DNA from: Pedobacter sp. MR2016-24
Lineage (GTDB): Bacteria; Bacteroidota; Bacteroidia; Sphingobacteriales; Sphingobacteriaceae
DNA: 64,000 nt
Reading direction: 5' to 3'
Assembly: GCF_026239655.1 (NCBI RefSeq)
Contig: NZ_JAPIVO010000001.1
Span: 682,001 to 746,000 of the forward strand
The notes beneath the pieces are model-generated. The model was not told where the DNA came from. It searched no databases and was given only the letters and a program-made list of their open reading frames with translations. The number at the start of each line of letters is the position of its first letter. Position 1 is the first letter of the stretch. Shown here piece after piece: positions 26,283-35,011 of this stretch. Position numbers and translations under genes: made by a program.

Positions 26283-27977
26283 ATGAGAAAAAATGCAGTT
26301 GTAATCAGATCACTGTTGTTGATGCTGCTTGCAGAGCTACTTATTGTTCTTCCTGGCGATGGTCAGGTGATTCGGCATCAGCATGCTGCGGTAGTGAGTG
26401 CTCATCCTGAAGCATCCAAAGTTGGCGTTGCTATTATGAAACAGGGCGGAAATGCTGTTGATGCTACAGTGGCGGTACAGTTTGCACTTGCTGTCGTTTA
26501 TCCTAATGCAGGAAATATCGGTGGCGGTGGTTTCCTGGTTTACAGGGGTAATGCAGGGAATACTGATGCGCTGGACTACCGCGAAAAAGCGCCTGGCAAG
26601 GCTTCAAAAAATATGTACCTGGATGAGAAGGGAAATGCAATAATAGATAAAAGTCTTTATGGGGCATTGGCATCGGGTGTTCCCGGAACAGTTGCAGGAA
26701 TGATTAAAGCCCATCAGAAATACGGAAAGCTTAAATGGAAAAAGGATCTGCAGCCGGCCATTGAACTTGCTGAGAAGGGATTTCCAATTACGGCGCAACA
26801 GGCAGGTGAATTGAATAAGAACAAAGAGGCATTTTTAAAATACAATAGAATGCCAACGGCTTTTGTAAAAGAAGGTTTATGGAAAGAAGGAGATTTACTC
26901 CTGCAGCCTGCTTTAACACGCACGCTGAAATTAATCAGGGATCAAGGAAGATCTGGTTTTTATGAAGGTGCTGTGGCCAATGCAATTGTCACTTCGATGG
27001 AGCACACCAAGGGTGTCATTTCTTTAAATGACCTTAAAAATTATCAGGCAATCTGGAGAACACCTATAGCAGGGACATATAAAAATTATAAAGTAATTGC
27101 CATGCCTCCGCCATCAAGTGGGGGTATTGCGCTGTTGACCATGCTGAAACAAGTAAGCAACTTCCCTATAAGCAGCTGGGGCTTTCAACGCGACTCTACC
27201 GTACAGCTAATGGTAGAAACAGAACGCAGGGCTTATGCAGACAGGGCAAGTTACCTTGGAGACCCTGATTTCTTTAAAGTACCTCAGGTGGCTTTATTGG
27301 ATGCCAATTATATGATGGGCAGAATGAGGAACCTGAGCTTTGTAAAAGCTACACCCAGCAGCGAGATCAAACCTGGTGTATTACCTGATTATGAGAGCGA
27401 GCAAACCACGCATTTCTCCATCGTAGATGAAGAAGGGAATGCTGTTTCTGCAACAACTACATTAAATGGCTCCTATGGTTCATTGGTTGTTGTTGAGGGT
27501 GCTGGATTTATTTTAAATAACGAGATGGATGACTTCTCGGTAAAACCGGGTTCCCCAAATATGTATGGACTTGTTGGTGGGCTTGCTAATGCTATAGTGC
27601 CCGGAAAAAGAATGCTGAGTTCCATGACGCCTACTATTATAGAACAGGATGGTAAATTACTAATGGTTGTGGGTACACCTGGTGGTTCTACGATCATCAC
27701 CTCAGTGTTTCAAACGATCCTGAATGTGCTTGAATTTGGACAGGACATGCAGTCAGCAGTTGCGTCACCACGTTTTCATCACCAATGGTTACCTGATGAG
27801 GTTTATGTAGAAAGGGGTGCTATTGATGAAGCTACCAGAAAACGACTGGAATTAAAAGGCTATAAGATTGTTGAGCGTGGACCCATGGGCAGGGTAGATG
27901 CCATCCTGATCAGAACAGATGGCAGTTTAGAAACAGGCGCAGATCCAAGAGGAAATGATACGGGCCTTGGTTATTAA
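26283..27977 (+). CDS. ggt: gamma-glutamyltransferase
   Basis: A 564-residue periplasmic Ntn-hydrolase precursor with a signal peptide (about 1-28). It hydrolyses glutathione and other gamma-glutamyl peptides or transfers the glutamyl group. The self-cleavage site is Gln374-Thr375 in SEQTTHFS, so Thr375 becomes the nucleophile of the small subunit. Other visible motifs are NIGGGGFLVYR, the REKAPG substrate-binding Arg region, NNEMDDFS and GTPGGSTI. The length is normal and both subunits are intact. Confidence 0.95.
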   Translation: MRKNAVVIRSLLLMLLAELLIVLPGDGQVIRHQHAAVVSAHPEASKVGVAIMKQGGNAVDATVAVQFALAVVYPNAGNIGGGGFLVYRGNAGNTDALDYREKAPGKASKNMYLDEKGNAIIDKSLYGALASGVPGTVAGMIKAHQKYGKLKWKKDLQPAIELAEKGFPITAQQAGELNKNKEAFLKYNRMPTAFVKEGLWKEGDLLLQPALTRTLKLIRDQGRSGFYEGAVANAIVTSMEHTKGVISLNDLKNYQAIWRTPIAGTYKNYKVIAMPPPSSGGIALLTMLKQVSNFPISSWGFQRDSTVQLMVETERRAYADRASYLGDPDFFKVPQVALLDANYMMGRMRNLSFVKATPSSEIKPGVLPDYESEQTTHFSIVDEEGNAVSATTTLNGSYGSLVVVEGAGFILNNEMDDFSVKPGSPNMYGLVGGLANAIVPGKRMLSSMTPTIIEQDGKLLMVVGTPGGSTIITSVFQTILNVLEFGQDMQSAVASPRFHHQWLPDEVYVERGAIDEATRKRLELKGYKIVERGPMGRVDAILIRTDGSLETGADPRGNDTGLGY

Positions 27978-27997
27978 TTGAGAATGATATTAAATAG

Positions 27998-28025
27998 AAA
28001 GGGCCGTCATTACAGACAGCCCTTT
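27998..28025. terminator. possible terminator between ggt and the helicase
   Basis: AAAGGGC (27998-28004) and GCCCTTT (28019-28025) form a 7-bp stem with a 14-nt loop between two convergent genes. There is no clear T-run on either side, so confidence is modest. Confidence 0.4.
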
Positions 28026-28045
28026 GCTAATTATATGGGATGAGA

Positions 28046-29932
28046 TTAAGACCTGCGTCTTCTGTCTCCGCTTCCGCTTCCTTCTCTTCTTCCACTTCCA
28101 CCGGCATTTCCGCCTTCACGTGGTTTTCCAGAGAAATCTCTGAATCCGCCACCAGCGTTTCCGCCTTCACGTCTTCCGCTTCCGCCTGCACTTCTTCTTT
28201 CACCACCGCCATAGCTTTTTCTTTCGCCACCACCAGAACTTCTTCTGTCGCCGCCCCCGCTATAGCTTCTTCTTTCACCACCACCAGATCTTCTTTCACC
28301 ACCTTCAGGTGCATCACCAGATTTTTCAATCCTTACACTACGGTTGTTGAACTGAACATCCTTAAAGTTAGTGAACAGGGAATCAACAATTGCATTTTCA
28401 ACTTCAAAGAATGAATACACACCTTTAAGGTCAATTTTACCAATGTTTTTTCCACTGATTTTACCGTTATTACAAACAAAAGATAATAAGTCACCTCTTG
28501 TAAACTCATCTACCGAACCTACGTTGATAAACAAACGGGTGTAATCACTGTTTCTTGGACCTCTTGCACCACGTTCTCCGCGCTCGCCACGTTCGTCTGT
28601 AGCTGCTGCATTTAAATCAGGTGCATTTTTGTAATACTCTAAAAAGCGGTTAAACTCCAAAGATGCAAAACGTTTGATCACTTCTTCTTTGCTTAATTCA
28701 GCAAATTCATCCATGATACGTGGAATGTATTGTTCGATCTGACTTTCGTTTACTTCAACATTGTGAACTTTGTGAACCAAAGAGAACAATTGTTTTTCGC
28801 AAACGTCGAAACCTGTTGGCAATTCAGCTTTAGTGAATGGCTTACCAATGATTCTTTCAATCTGACGGATCTTACCTAATTCCTTAGAATTGATGATACA
28901 GATAGAGATACCTGTTTTACCAGCTCTTCCTGTACGACCACTACGGTGGGTATAACTTTCAATTTCATCTGGCAATGAATAGTTCACAACGTGAGTCACA
29001 TTGTTTACATCAATACCACGTGCAGCAACATCTGTTGCAATCAGCAACTGCATGTTACGGTCACGGAAACGCTGCATTACTTTATCACGTTGTTGTTGAG
29101 ACAAATCACCGTGTAAAGCATCCGCATTGTAACCATCCTTGATCAGGTTCTCTGCAACATCCTGTGTATCCAATTTGGTTTTACAGAATACCACTGCGAA
29201 AATTTCAGGGTTGAAATCCACAATACGTTTCAAGGCAGCATATTTATCTCTTGCACGTACTACATAGTACTCATGCTCGATATTTACGTTACCAGTGTTT
29301 TTGGTTCCCATGGTTAACTCAGTAGGGTTATCCATGTAATTTTTAGCTATTCTTCTAACCTCAGGAGGCATAGTAGCCGAAAATAACCATGTTTTTTTGT
29401 CATCAGGAGTAGTAGACAAAATATCATTGATGTCTTCCTGGAAGCCCATGTTCAACATCTCATCAGCCTCATCAAGTACTACATATTTCACACTTGAGAA
29501 ATCTATAGCCTTACGGCCAATAATGTCTAACATACGACCCGGTGTGGCTACAACAACCTGTACACCGTTTCTGATCTCACGCAATTGCTGCATAATGTTT
29601 GCGCCACCGTAAACGGCAACCACACTAGCACCAGGCGTGTTTTTTGAGTAATTTTTGATGTCGCTAGCAATCTGCAAGCAAAGCTCTCTTGTAGGGCAAA
29701 GAATTAGTGCCTGAGGCTTATTTACCTTGAAGTCTATCAGTTCAATTAGCGGCAAACCAAATGCGGCTGTTTTTCCTGTTCCTGTTTGGGCCAAACCAAC
29801 AAAATCGTTATTGCCCTCTAACAGCACAGGAATAGCTTGCTCCTGAATAGGTGTTGGATTTTCGAAACCTAAATCCTTTACGGCATTAACAACGTCATCA
29901 CTTATCCCCAATAATTTAAATGGGTTTATCAT
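28046..29932 (-). CDS. DEAD-box RNA helicase with DbpA-type RNA-binding domain and RGG-like tail
   Basis: A 628-residue ATP-dependent RNA helicase. Order: Q motif (NPTPIQEQAIP), motif I AQTGTGKTAA, motif II DEAD in VLDEADEM, motif III SATMPP, motif VI HRSGRTGRAG, then an RRM-like DbpA domain (about 455-530). It ends in a tail of about 85 residues of Gly, Arg, Ser and Glu repeats such as GGGERRS. The role is probably rRNA maturation, mRNA turnover or cold adaptation, like DeaD/CshA. The start is set at the ATG at 29932, because the extra 25 residues of the longer frame are not family-like. Confidence 0.93.
   Translation of the reverse strand: MINPFKLLGISDDVVNAVKDLGFENPTPIQEQAIPVLLEGNNDFVGLAQTGTGKTAAFGLPLIELIDFKVNKPQALILCPTRELCLQIASDIKNYSKNTPGASVVAVYGGANIMQQLREIRNGVQVVVATPGRMLDIIGRKAIDFSSVKYVVLDEADEMLNMGFQEDINDILSTTPDDKKTWLFSATMPPEVRRIAKNYMDNPTELTMGTKNTGNVNIEHEYYVVRARDKYAALKRIVDFNPEIFAVVFCKTKLDTQDVAENLIKDGYNADALHGDLSQQQRDKVMQRFRDRNMQLLIATDVAARGIDVNNVTHVVNYSLPDEIESYTHRSGRTGRAGKTGISICIINSKELGKIRQIERIIGKPFTKAELPTGFDVCEKQLFSLVHKVHNVEVNESQIEQYIPRIMDEFAELSKEEVIKRFASLEFNRFLEYYKNAPDLNAAATDERGERGERGARGPRNSDYTRLFINVGSVDEFTRGDLLSFVCNNGKISGKNIGKIDLKGVYSFFEVENAIVDSLFTNFKDVQFNNRSVRIEKSGDAPEGGERRSGGGERRSYSGGGDRRSSGGGERKSYGGGERRSAGGSGRREGGNAGGGFRDFSGKPREGGNAGGSGRREGSGSGDRRRRS
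28058..28300. repeat. degenerate coding repeat encoding the helicase RGG-like tail
   Basis: A purine-rich, low-complexity stretch on the minus strand built from imperfect units encoding GGGERRS or GGNAGGSGRREG. Repeats of this kind change length by slippage. Long false reading frames appear on both strands here because stop codons are rare. Confidence 0.75.
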
Positions 29933-30103
29933 TCGTAAAATTGTTTTTAAAAAGGTTATGATGCAATCATAAACGTTTATTTGCTCCTTCTGAAGGAAGG
30001 TACGCATCTGACGGGATCACTATAACTTTATTATTAAGCCGCAAAGGTACGCTTATTTTTCGGTATTTGTTTGGTACATAACTAAATAAAAAGTAAATAA
30101 CCT

Positions 30104-30562
30104 TTATCTTAGTCTGTCGGCCGATCTGATTAGCCGTTCATCATTACTAATACCTCTGATAGCCAGTACACAAAAAAGAATGGAAACGGCAGGCAGATAG
30201 GTGCCGGCGTTAAAAGAAGCTCCGTTTATTCCGCCGGGAATAGTTTGCGCATAGTAAGCTGCTCCTGCGATAATAACGATAATGAAGATGATCGCTAAAA
30301 GAATGATCCGCTTTTGTAGCGTTCTGTTCTTGAAGTTGAAAATATTGACGAGACAAATCAAACCTGTGAATATGGTAAAGCCAAAAAGTGGCGTATAAGC
30401 GGCCAGTTGTTTTGTGCCCTGATTGGCCTTCTGATATAATCCGCCTACCTGAAACCACAATTCTCCTGCACTACCCGTTTTTGTGAGTATGGGTAATATC
30501 AGTAATAAAAACAAAGTCAGGCTTGCCAGAAACAGCCATATCGATTGTACTCTTTGTATCAT
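30104..30562 (-). CDS. DUF4293 membrane protein
   Basis: A 152-residue integral membrane protein with four hydrophobic helices at about 7-26, 54-74, 85-104 and 122-137, and a basic C-terminus (ISNDERLIRSADRLR). The N-terminal MIQRVQSIWLF and the overall plan match DUF4293, a Bacteroidota family of unknown function. It is divergent from truA, with about 85 nt between the two starts, so the promoters probably share the space. The helicase gene follows downstream on the same strand after about 170 nt. Confidence 0.85.
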   Translation of the reverse strand: MIQRVQSIWLFLASLTLFLLLILPILTKTGSAGELWFQVGGLYQKANQGTKQLAAYTPLFGFTIFTGLICLVNIFNFKNRTLQKRIILLAIIFIIVIIAGAAYYAQTIPGGINGASFNAGTYLPAVSILFCVLAIRGISNDERLIRSADRLR

Positions 30563-30631
30563 ATCAATTCAATAATTTTCAACAAATATATTAAAAGACA
30601 GCTAAAGGCCTGTCTTGTTAGCGGAAAAAAG

Positions 30632-30639
30632 TATTTTTG
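30632..30639 (+). promoter_or_regulatory. candidate -7 box of truA
   Basis: TATTTTTG followed by C matches the Bacteroidota -7 element TAnnTTTG. It lies only 7 nt before the proposed TTG start of truA, so the mRNA would have almost no leader. A TTG at 30615-30617 is closer (14 nt) than the usual -33 spacing. Confidence 0.45.
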
Positions 30640-30646
30640 CAGTCAA

Positions 30647-31396
30647 TTGAATACGCAACGTTTTTTTATAGAATTAGCCTACGACGGAACTGCTTATCAC
30701 GGATGGCAGATCCAGCCAAATGCCATAACCGTTCAGGAAGAGCTTGATAAGGCACTTTCGGTTTTTTTCAGGCAGAAAGTAGAAACACTGGGCTGCGGCA
30801 GAACGGACACGGGTGTACATTCCAGTACATTTTTTGCACACATGGATTTGAATGAGGTGACTGTAGAGCAGGCGGAAAGATCAGTGGGCGGAGTAAACTC
30901 ACTTTTACCTTATCAGATTGCAGTAAAGCGCATATTTAAAGTCGCAGGTGATGCACACGCACGTTTTGATGCCACCGCGAGATCTTATGAATATCATTTC
31001 CATTTCCATAAAGACCCGTTTAAACTTAACCGTTCCTGGTTATACAAATGGAAACTGGATGCAGATGCCATGAATGCCGCTGCGGCATTGTTATTAAATT
31101 ATAAAGATTTCACCAGTTTCAGTAAGGCAAGTGATACGGCGACAAATAACTGTATAATCACTGAAGCTTATTTCAGGCCTGTAGAGGACGGACTTGTGTT
31201 TAAGATTACGGCGGACCGTTTTCTGAGGAATATGGTGCGCGCCGTAGTAGGAACCTTAATCCTGATTGGCCGGAAAGAAATCAGCGTGGCAGAACTGGTA
31301 GAAATTATAGAGAGTAAAAATCGCAGTAAAGCTGGTCAGTCCGTACCTGCATGTGGACTTTATCTCGTAAATGTTATATATCCTTACGTCAAATAA
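30647..31396 (+). CDS. truA: tRNA pseudouridine(38-40) synthase
   Basis: A 249-residue enzyme that makes pseudouridine at positions 38-40 of tRNA anticodon stems. Seen: N-terminal RFFIELAYDGTAYHGWQ, catalytic Asp54 in GCGRTDTGVHS, and the FLRNMVRAVVGTLI motif near the C-terminus. The start is placed at TTG 30647, because homologues begin just before RFFIELAYDG. The only in-frame ATG upstream (30545) would add 34 unrelated residues and run into the divergent DUF4293 gene. The next gene begins 3 nt after the stop. Confidence 0.92.
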   Translation: MNTQRFFIELAYDGTAYHGWQIQPNAITVQEELDKALSVFFRQKVETLGCGRTDTGVHSSTFFAHMDLNEVTVEQAERSVGGVNSLLPYQIAVKRIFKVAGDAHARFDATARSYEYHFHFHKDPFKLNRSWLYKWKLDADAMNAAAALLLNYKDFTSFSKASDTATNNCIITEAYFRPVEDGLVFKITADRFLRNMVRAVVGTLILIGRKEISVAELVEIIESKNRSKAGQSVPACGLYLVNVIYPYVK

Positions 31397-31399
31397 AAT

Positions 31400-33169
31400 A
31401 TGTCTAAAATAACGGGTGATGCTTTTAATGTAAGTTTATTGAAAAGGGTTTTTCAATATGTGAAGCCCTATCGGAGAATCTTTATCTGGTCAGTGATCCT
31501 GACTATCCTGCTCGCTGTAGTAGCACCGGTAAGACCTTTTCTGATTAAATATACACTTGATAATTACATTCTGAAAGGTCAATATAGTGGCCTGGTGATG
31601 ATGACAGTAGTCATGCTGGTATTGCTTGTCGTGCAAAGCGTGATACAGTATAGCCATACACTGCTCACCAATACGCTCGGACAGTCGGCTATCCGCGATT
31701 TGCGGATCAACGTATTCAATCATATTACCAAACTCAGACTTAAGTTTTTTGATAAAACACCCATTGGCCAGTTGATTACACGTACCGTGTCTGACCTGGA
31801 GACCATCTCTGATATCTTTTCTGAGGGATTGATTGTAATTATCGGTGATATCCTGCAGGTCATTGCCATTATTGGCGTGATGTTGTATGCCGACTGGAGC
31901 CTAACGCTGATGGTTTTGCTGCCCATGCCTTTGCTGATTATGGCGACTTCAGTCTTTCAAAAATCAATTAAATCTGCTTTTCAGGAAATCAGGACGGAAG
32001 TCTCTAACCTGAATACGTATTTACAGGAACATATTACCGGGATATCAATCATCCAGTACTTTGCAAGGGAAGAACAGGAGTACCGGAAGTTTAAAAAGAT
32101 CAATTCGCGTTACCGCGATGCGAACATCCGGTCAAATTGGTACTATTCTATTTTCTTTCCGGTAGTAGAAGTGATTTCTGCAATGTCATTAGGCCTACTG
32201 GTCTGGTACGGCGCCAGAAGTATCTTATCAAAACCACTGGATGTTACACCTGGAACGATAGCCGAATTTATCTTGTATATCGGTATGCTCTTCAGGCCTA
32301 TCCGGGAACTTGCGGATAAATTCAATACACTCCAGATGGGTATGGTAGGAGCAGAGCGGGTATTTAAAGTGCTTGACACCAACGAGAAGACGGTCAATAA
32401 TGGTGTGTATACACCTGAAAAGATGAAAGGTGCCATTTCATTTGATCGGGTGTGGTTTGCGTATAACGATGAAAACTTTGTACTGAAAAATCTGTCTTTC
32501 ACTGTGAAGGCCGGGCAAACGATCGCCATGGTTGGCGCAACGGGCGCCGGAAAATCCTCTACCATCAATATTCTCAATCGTTTTTATGACATACAGCAGG
32601 GGGAGATCAAAATTGACGGCGTAAACATAGACGATTATGAATTGTCTTATCTCCGTAACAAGATCGCTACAGTTCTGCAGGATGTATTTCTCTTTTCGGA
32701 TACGATTTTCAACAATATTACTCTGAATAATCCATCTGTTACCATGGAGGAAGTGGTGGATGCGGCTAAAAAAGTGGGTGCGCACGACTTTATCGAACGC
32801 CTCCCGGGCGGCTACCAATACAATGTGATGGAGCGCGGGGCAACGCTTTCTGCCGGACAGGCACAGCTGATTTCTTTTATCAGGGCATTGGTTTATAACC
32901 CTTCGATTTTAGTTTTAGATGAGGCTACATCGTCCGTAGACACAGAAACGGAGATGCTGATTCAGAATGCAATAGACCGGTTGATGAAAGGCAGGACCTC
33001 CATCGTCATTGCACATCGCTTGTCCACTATCCAGAAGGCAGATCAGATTATTGTGCTGGATAAGGGAGAAATTAAGGAAATAGGCAATCACCAGGAATTG
33101 CTGAAGCTTGATGGCTACTACAGGAGGCTGTATGATTTGCAATTTAATTCCGTCGGTATAGCTAAATAG
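31400..33169 (+). CDS. ABC exporter, fused membrane and ATPase domains (MsbA-like)
   Basis: A 589-residue half-transporter. Six hydrophobic helices span about residues 25-320, followed by the nucleotide-binding domain (about 345-585). That domain has Walker A GATGAGKSS, signature LSAGQ (Ala in place of the usual second Gly), Walker B ILVLDEATSSVD and the H-loop IVIAHRLSTI. It acts as a dimer in the inner membrane. The MsbA-like lipid flippase role is a guess from the family; drug or peptide export cannot be excluded. It is joined to truA with 3 nt between them. Confidence 0.92.
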   Translation: MSKITGDAFNVSLLKRVFQYVKPYRRIFIWSVILTILLAVVAPVRPFLIKYTLDNYILKGQYSGLVMMTVVMLVLLVVQSVIQYSHTLLTNTLGQSAIRDLRINVFNHITKLRLKFFDKTPIGQLITRTVSDLETISDIFSEGLIVIIGDILQVIAIIGVMLYADWSLTLMVLLPMPLLIMATSVFQKSIKSAFQEIRTEVSNLNTYLQEHITGISIIQYFAREEQEYRKFKKINSRYRDANIRSNWYYSIFFPVVEVISAMSLGLLVWYGARSILSKPLDVTPGTIAEFILYIGMLFRPIRELADKFNTLQMGMVGAERVFKVLDTNEKTVNNGVYTPEKMKGAISFDRVWFAYNDENFVLKNLSFTVKAGQTIAMVGATGAGKSSTINILNRFYDIQQGEIKIDGVNIDDYELSYLRNKIATVLQDVFLFSDTIFNNITLNNPSVTMEEVVDAAKKVGAHDFIERLPGGYQYNVMERGATLSAGQAQLISFIRALVYNPSILVLDEATSSVDTETEMLIQNAIDRLMKGRTSIVIAHRLSTIQKADQIIVLDKGEIKEIGNHQELLKLDGYYRRLYDLQFNSVGIAK

Positions 33170-33188
33170 TTAAATGTTTGAATTGCAT

Positions 33189-33218
33189 TTGGCAATCCAT
33201 GCAATAATCTTAGATTTG
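33189..33218 (+). promoter_or_regulatory. Bacteroidota-type promoter of sucD
   Basis: TTG at 33189-33191, a 19-nt spacer, and TAGATTTG at 33211-33218, 19 nt before the ATG. It is one of the two clearest TTG-N19-TAnnTTTG matches in the window. Confidence 0.75.
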
Positions 33219-33237
33219 CATAAAAAAATATAGATAC

Positions 33238-34110
33238 ATGAGTGTTTTAGTAAATAAAGATTCAAAAGTAATTGTACAAGGTTTTACCGGAAATGAAGGT
33301 ACTTACCATGCTTCACAAATGATAGAATACGGCACTGACGTAGTTGGCGGGGTAACTCCTGGTAAAGGCGGACAAACTCATTTAGACAGACCGGTTTTTA
33401 ACACGGTTAAAGATGCGGTTGATCAGGCTGGCGCCAATGTATCTATCATCTTTGTTCCACCTGCATTTGCTGCAGATGCTATTATGGAAGCTGCTGAGGC
33501 TGGAATTAAAGTTATTGTATGTATTACTGAAGGTATCCCTACAAAGGATATGATTCAGGTAAAAGAATATATTTCTGACAAGGACTGTCGTTTAATCGGA
33601 CCTAACTGTCCTGGAATTATCACTGCTGATGAGGCTAAAATTGGTATCATGCCAGGCTTTATCTTCAAAAAAGGAACAGTTGGTGTTGTATCTAAATCAG
33701 GAACGCTTACTTACGAAGCTGTTGATCAGATCGTGAAAGCTGGTTTTGGTATTACTACAGCTATCGGTATCGGTGGAGATCCGATCATTGGTACAACTAC
33801 AAAAGAAGCTGTTGAACTTTTAATGAATGATCCTGAAACTGAAGGTATCATCATGATTGGTGAAATTGGTGGTGGTATGGAAGCTGAAGCTGCGCTTTGG
33901 ATTAAAGAAAACGGTACTAAACCCGTTGTCGGTTTCATTGCTGGTCAGACTGCTCCTGCGGGACGTAGAATGGGTCATGCTGGTGCTATCGTTGGTGGTG
34001 CTGATGATACTGCTGCTGCAAAAATGAAAATTATGGCAGAATGTGGTATTCATGTAGTGGAAAGCCCGGCTGAAATTGGAATCACAATGGCTGGATTATT
34101 GAAAAAATAA
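33238..34110 (+). CDS. sucD: succinate-CoA ligase, alpha subunit
   Basis: A 290-residue subunit of the TCA-cycle enzyme that makes ATP or GTP from succinyl-CoA. Seen: the CoA-binding Rossmann part ([12 protein letters not shown]), the GPNCPG loop and the phosphorylated His247 in [10 protein letters not shown]. The length is standard. The beta subunit gene (sucC) is not in this window, so the two subunits are encoded apart, as is common in Bacteroidota. It has its own promoter and terminator, so it is monocistronic. Confidence 0.97.
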   Translation: MSVLVNKDSKVIVQGFTGNEGTYHASQMIEYGTDVVGGVTPGKGGQTHLDRPVFNTVKDAVDQAGANVSIIFVPPAFAADAIMEAAEAGIKVIVCITEGIPTKDMIQVKEYISDKDCRLIGPNCPGIITADEAKIGIMPGFIFKKGTVGVVSKSGTLTYEAVDQIVKAGFGITTAIGIGGDPIIGTTTKEAVELLMNDPETEGIIMIGEIGGGMEAEAALWIKENGTKPVVGFIAGQTAPAGRRMGHAGAIVGGADDTAAAKMKIMAECGIHVVESPAEIGITMAGLLKK

Positions 34111-34132
34111 TCGCTGACCTAAAATTATACAG

Positions 34133-34165
34133 GCCTGCACATTGAAAAATGCTGCAGGCTTTTTT
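34133..34165 (+). terminator. rho-independent terminator of sucD
   Basis: The stem GCCTGCA / TGCAGGC (34133-34139 and 34153-34159) encloses a 13-nt loop and is followed by TTTTTT. Confidence 0.88.
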
Positions 34166-34264
34166 GTGTTCCTGATTTGTCAGTTTAATTTGACAGCATG
34201 CTAAAAACTTTGCATATCCGTTAAGCGTATGTATGGTTATCAATATCATATAAAACCACATCAA

Positions 34265-34741
34265 ATGAAAAATATAATTAACAGATCGCTGCTATTGGGC
34301 GGGCTCTTTTTTTTAAGCAGTCTGGTTGCCTGTGCGCAGCAACCTAAGAAAGCCGAACCAAAAAATACAACAGGTAAAATGGAATGGAATAAATTAACAA
34401 AGGAAGAAGAAGATGTAATTGTTCGTAAGGGAACAGAATATCCCGGTACGGGCAAATTGCTGAACAATACGGCGAAGGGAACTTACACATGTAAACGCTG
34501 TAATGCGCCTTTATATCGCTCGGAATCAAAATTTGAATCTGAATGCGGCTGGCCAAGTTTTGATGATGAGATCAAAGGGGCTGTCATCAGAATACCTGAT
34601 GCTGACGGGTCCAGGACCGAAATCGTGTGTGCAAATTGTAAAGCCCATCTGGGTCACGTATTCCTTGGAGAAGGTTTTACCGCCAAGAATACACGTAATT
34701 GTGTGAACTCAATTTCAATGAATTTTGTGCCTGATAAATAG
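34265..34741 (+). CDS. msrB: peptide-methionine (R)-S-oxide reductase, lipoprotein form
   Basis: A 158-residue enzyme that repairs methionine-R-sulfoxide in proteins. Seen: two CxxC zinc pairs (CKRC and CANC), [10 protein letters not shown], the substrate-binding HLGHVF motif and the catalytic Cys in [11 protein letters not shown]. The N-terminus is a lipoprotein signal with a lipobox ending LVAC, so the protein should be anchored in the envelope, unlike cytoplasmic MsrB. The start at 34265 is chosen because it gives a clean lipoprotein signal; an upstream ATG adds 12 residues. Confidence 0.93.
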   Translation: MKNIINRSLLLGGLFFLSSLVACAQQPKKAEPKNTTGKMEWNKLTKEEEDVIVRKGTEYPGTGKLLNNTAKGTYTCKRCNAPLYRSESKFESECGWPSFDDEIKGAVIRIPDADGSRTEIVCANCKAHLGHVFLGEGFTAKNTRNCVNSISMNFVPDK

Positions 34742-34766
34742 CACAATTGTGATGTGAAATTTCATA

Positions 34767-34803
34767 AACGCCCGATGATCAATTCATTGGGCGTTATTTT
34801 TTT
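34767..34803 (+). terminator. rho-independent terminator of msrB
   Basis: A 12-bp stem AACGCCCGATGA / TCATTGGGCGTT (one G-T pair) with a 5-nt loop (34767-34795), followed by a T-rich tail. Confidence 0.9.
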
Positions 34804-34825
34804 AGGATGGCAGGATTATTTTGCC

Positions 34826-34833
34826 TAGATTTG
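34826..34833 (+). promoter_or_regulatory. candidate -7 box upstream of the rlpA-like leader
   Basis: TAGATTTG at 34826-34833 fits the -7 element. It would start an RNA that carries two short reading frames and then the RlpA-like gene. Confidence 0.45.
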
Positions 34834-34856
34834 AAGGCTCGGACAAAAAATAGAAA

Positions 34857-34934
34857 ATGAATCCGCATGTTAATGAGCGCAAAAATAGCCTCCATTCACG
34901 CAGATTCCATAATGCAATTGAAATAAATAAATAA
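34857..34934 (+). CDS. possible 25-residue leader or small protein
   Basis: ATG at 34857 opens a 25-codon frame ending TAA at 34932. It begins MNPHVNERKNSLHSRR and is rich in His, Asn and Arg, and lies 24 nt after a -7 box. A second tiny frame (34959-34994, 11 residues, preceded by GGGGAAG) follows. They could be an upstream leader controlling the RlpA-like gene, or chance. No homologue is recognised. Confidence 0.3.
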   Translation: MNPHVNERKNSLHSRRFHNAIEINK

Positions 34935-35010
34935 ATACTCTTAAGGGGAAGAAACCGGATGAATTTATATCAGGAATCCATCTCTAAGAGGTAATTGAAA
35001 TAAATAAATA
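34916..35010 (+). repeat. 18-bp direct repeat upstream of the RlpA-like gene
   Basis: AATTGAAATAAATAAATA occurs exactly at 34916-34933 and again at 34993-35010, 77 bp apart. The second copy ends two bases before the ATG. Each copy sits at the end of a short reading frame. It could act as an A/T-rich translation enhancer or a regulator site. Confidence 0.6.
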
Positions 35011-35011
35011 G

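Noticed and set aside
28058..28300. CRISPR-like repeat array
   Set aside because: Units are short, degenerate, in frame with the helicase and without unique spacers; no cas genes are near.
28027..28414. Open frames on both strands over the helicase tail
   Set aside because: They arise from the low-complexity repeat coding for the Gly/Arg/Ser tail. Their products (Ser/Thr-rich or Glu/Ala/Val-rich) are mirror images of that repeat.
30545..30646. Longer truA start at ATG 30545
   Set aside because: It adds 34 residues not seen in the family, overlaps the divergent DUF4293 gene and would include the promoter box.
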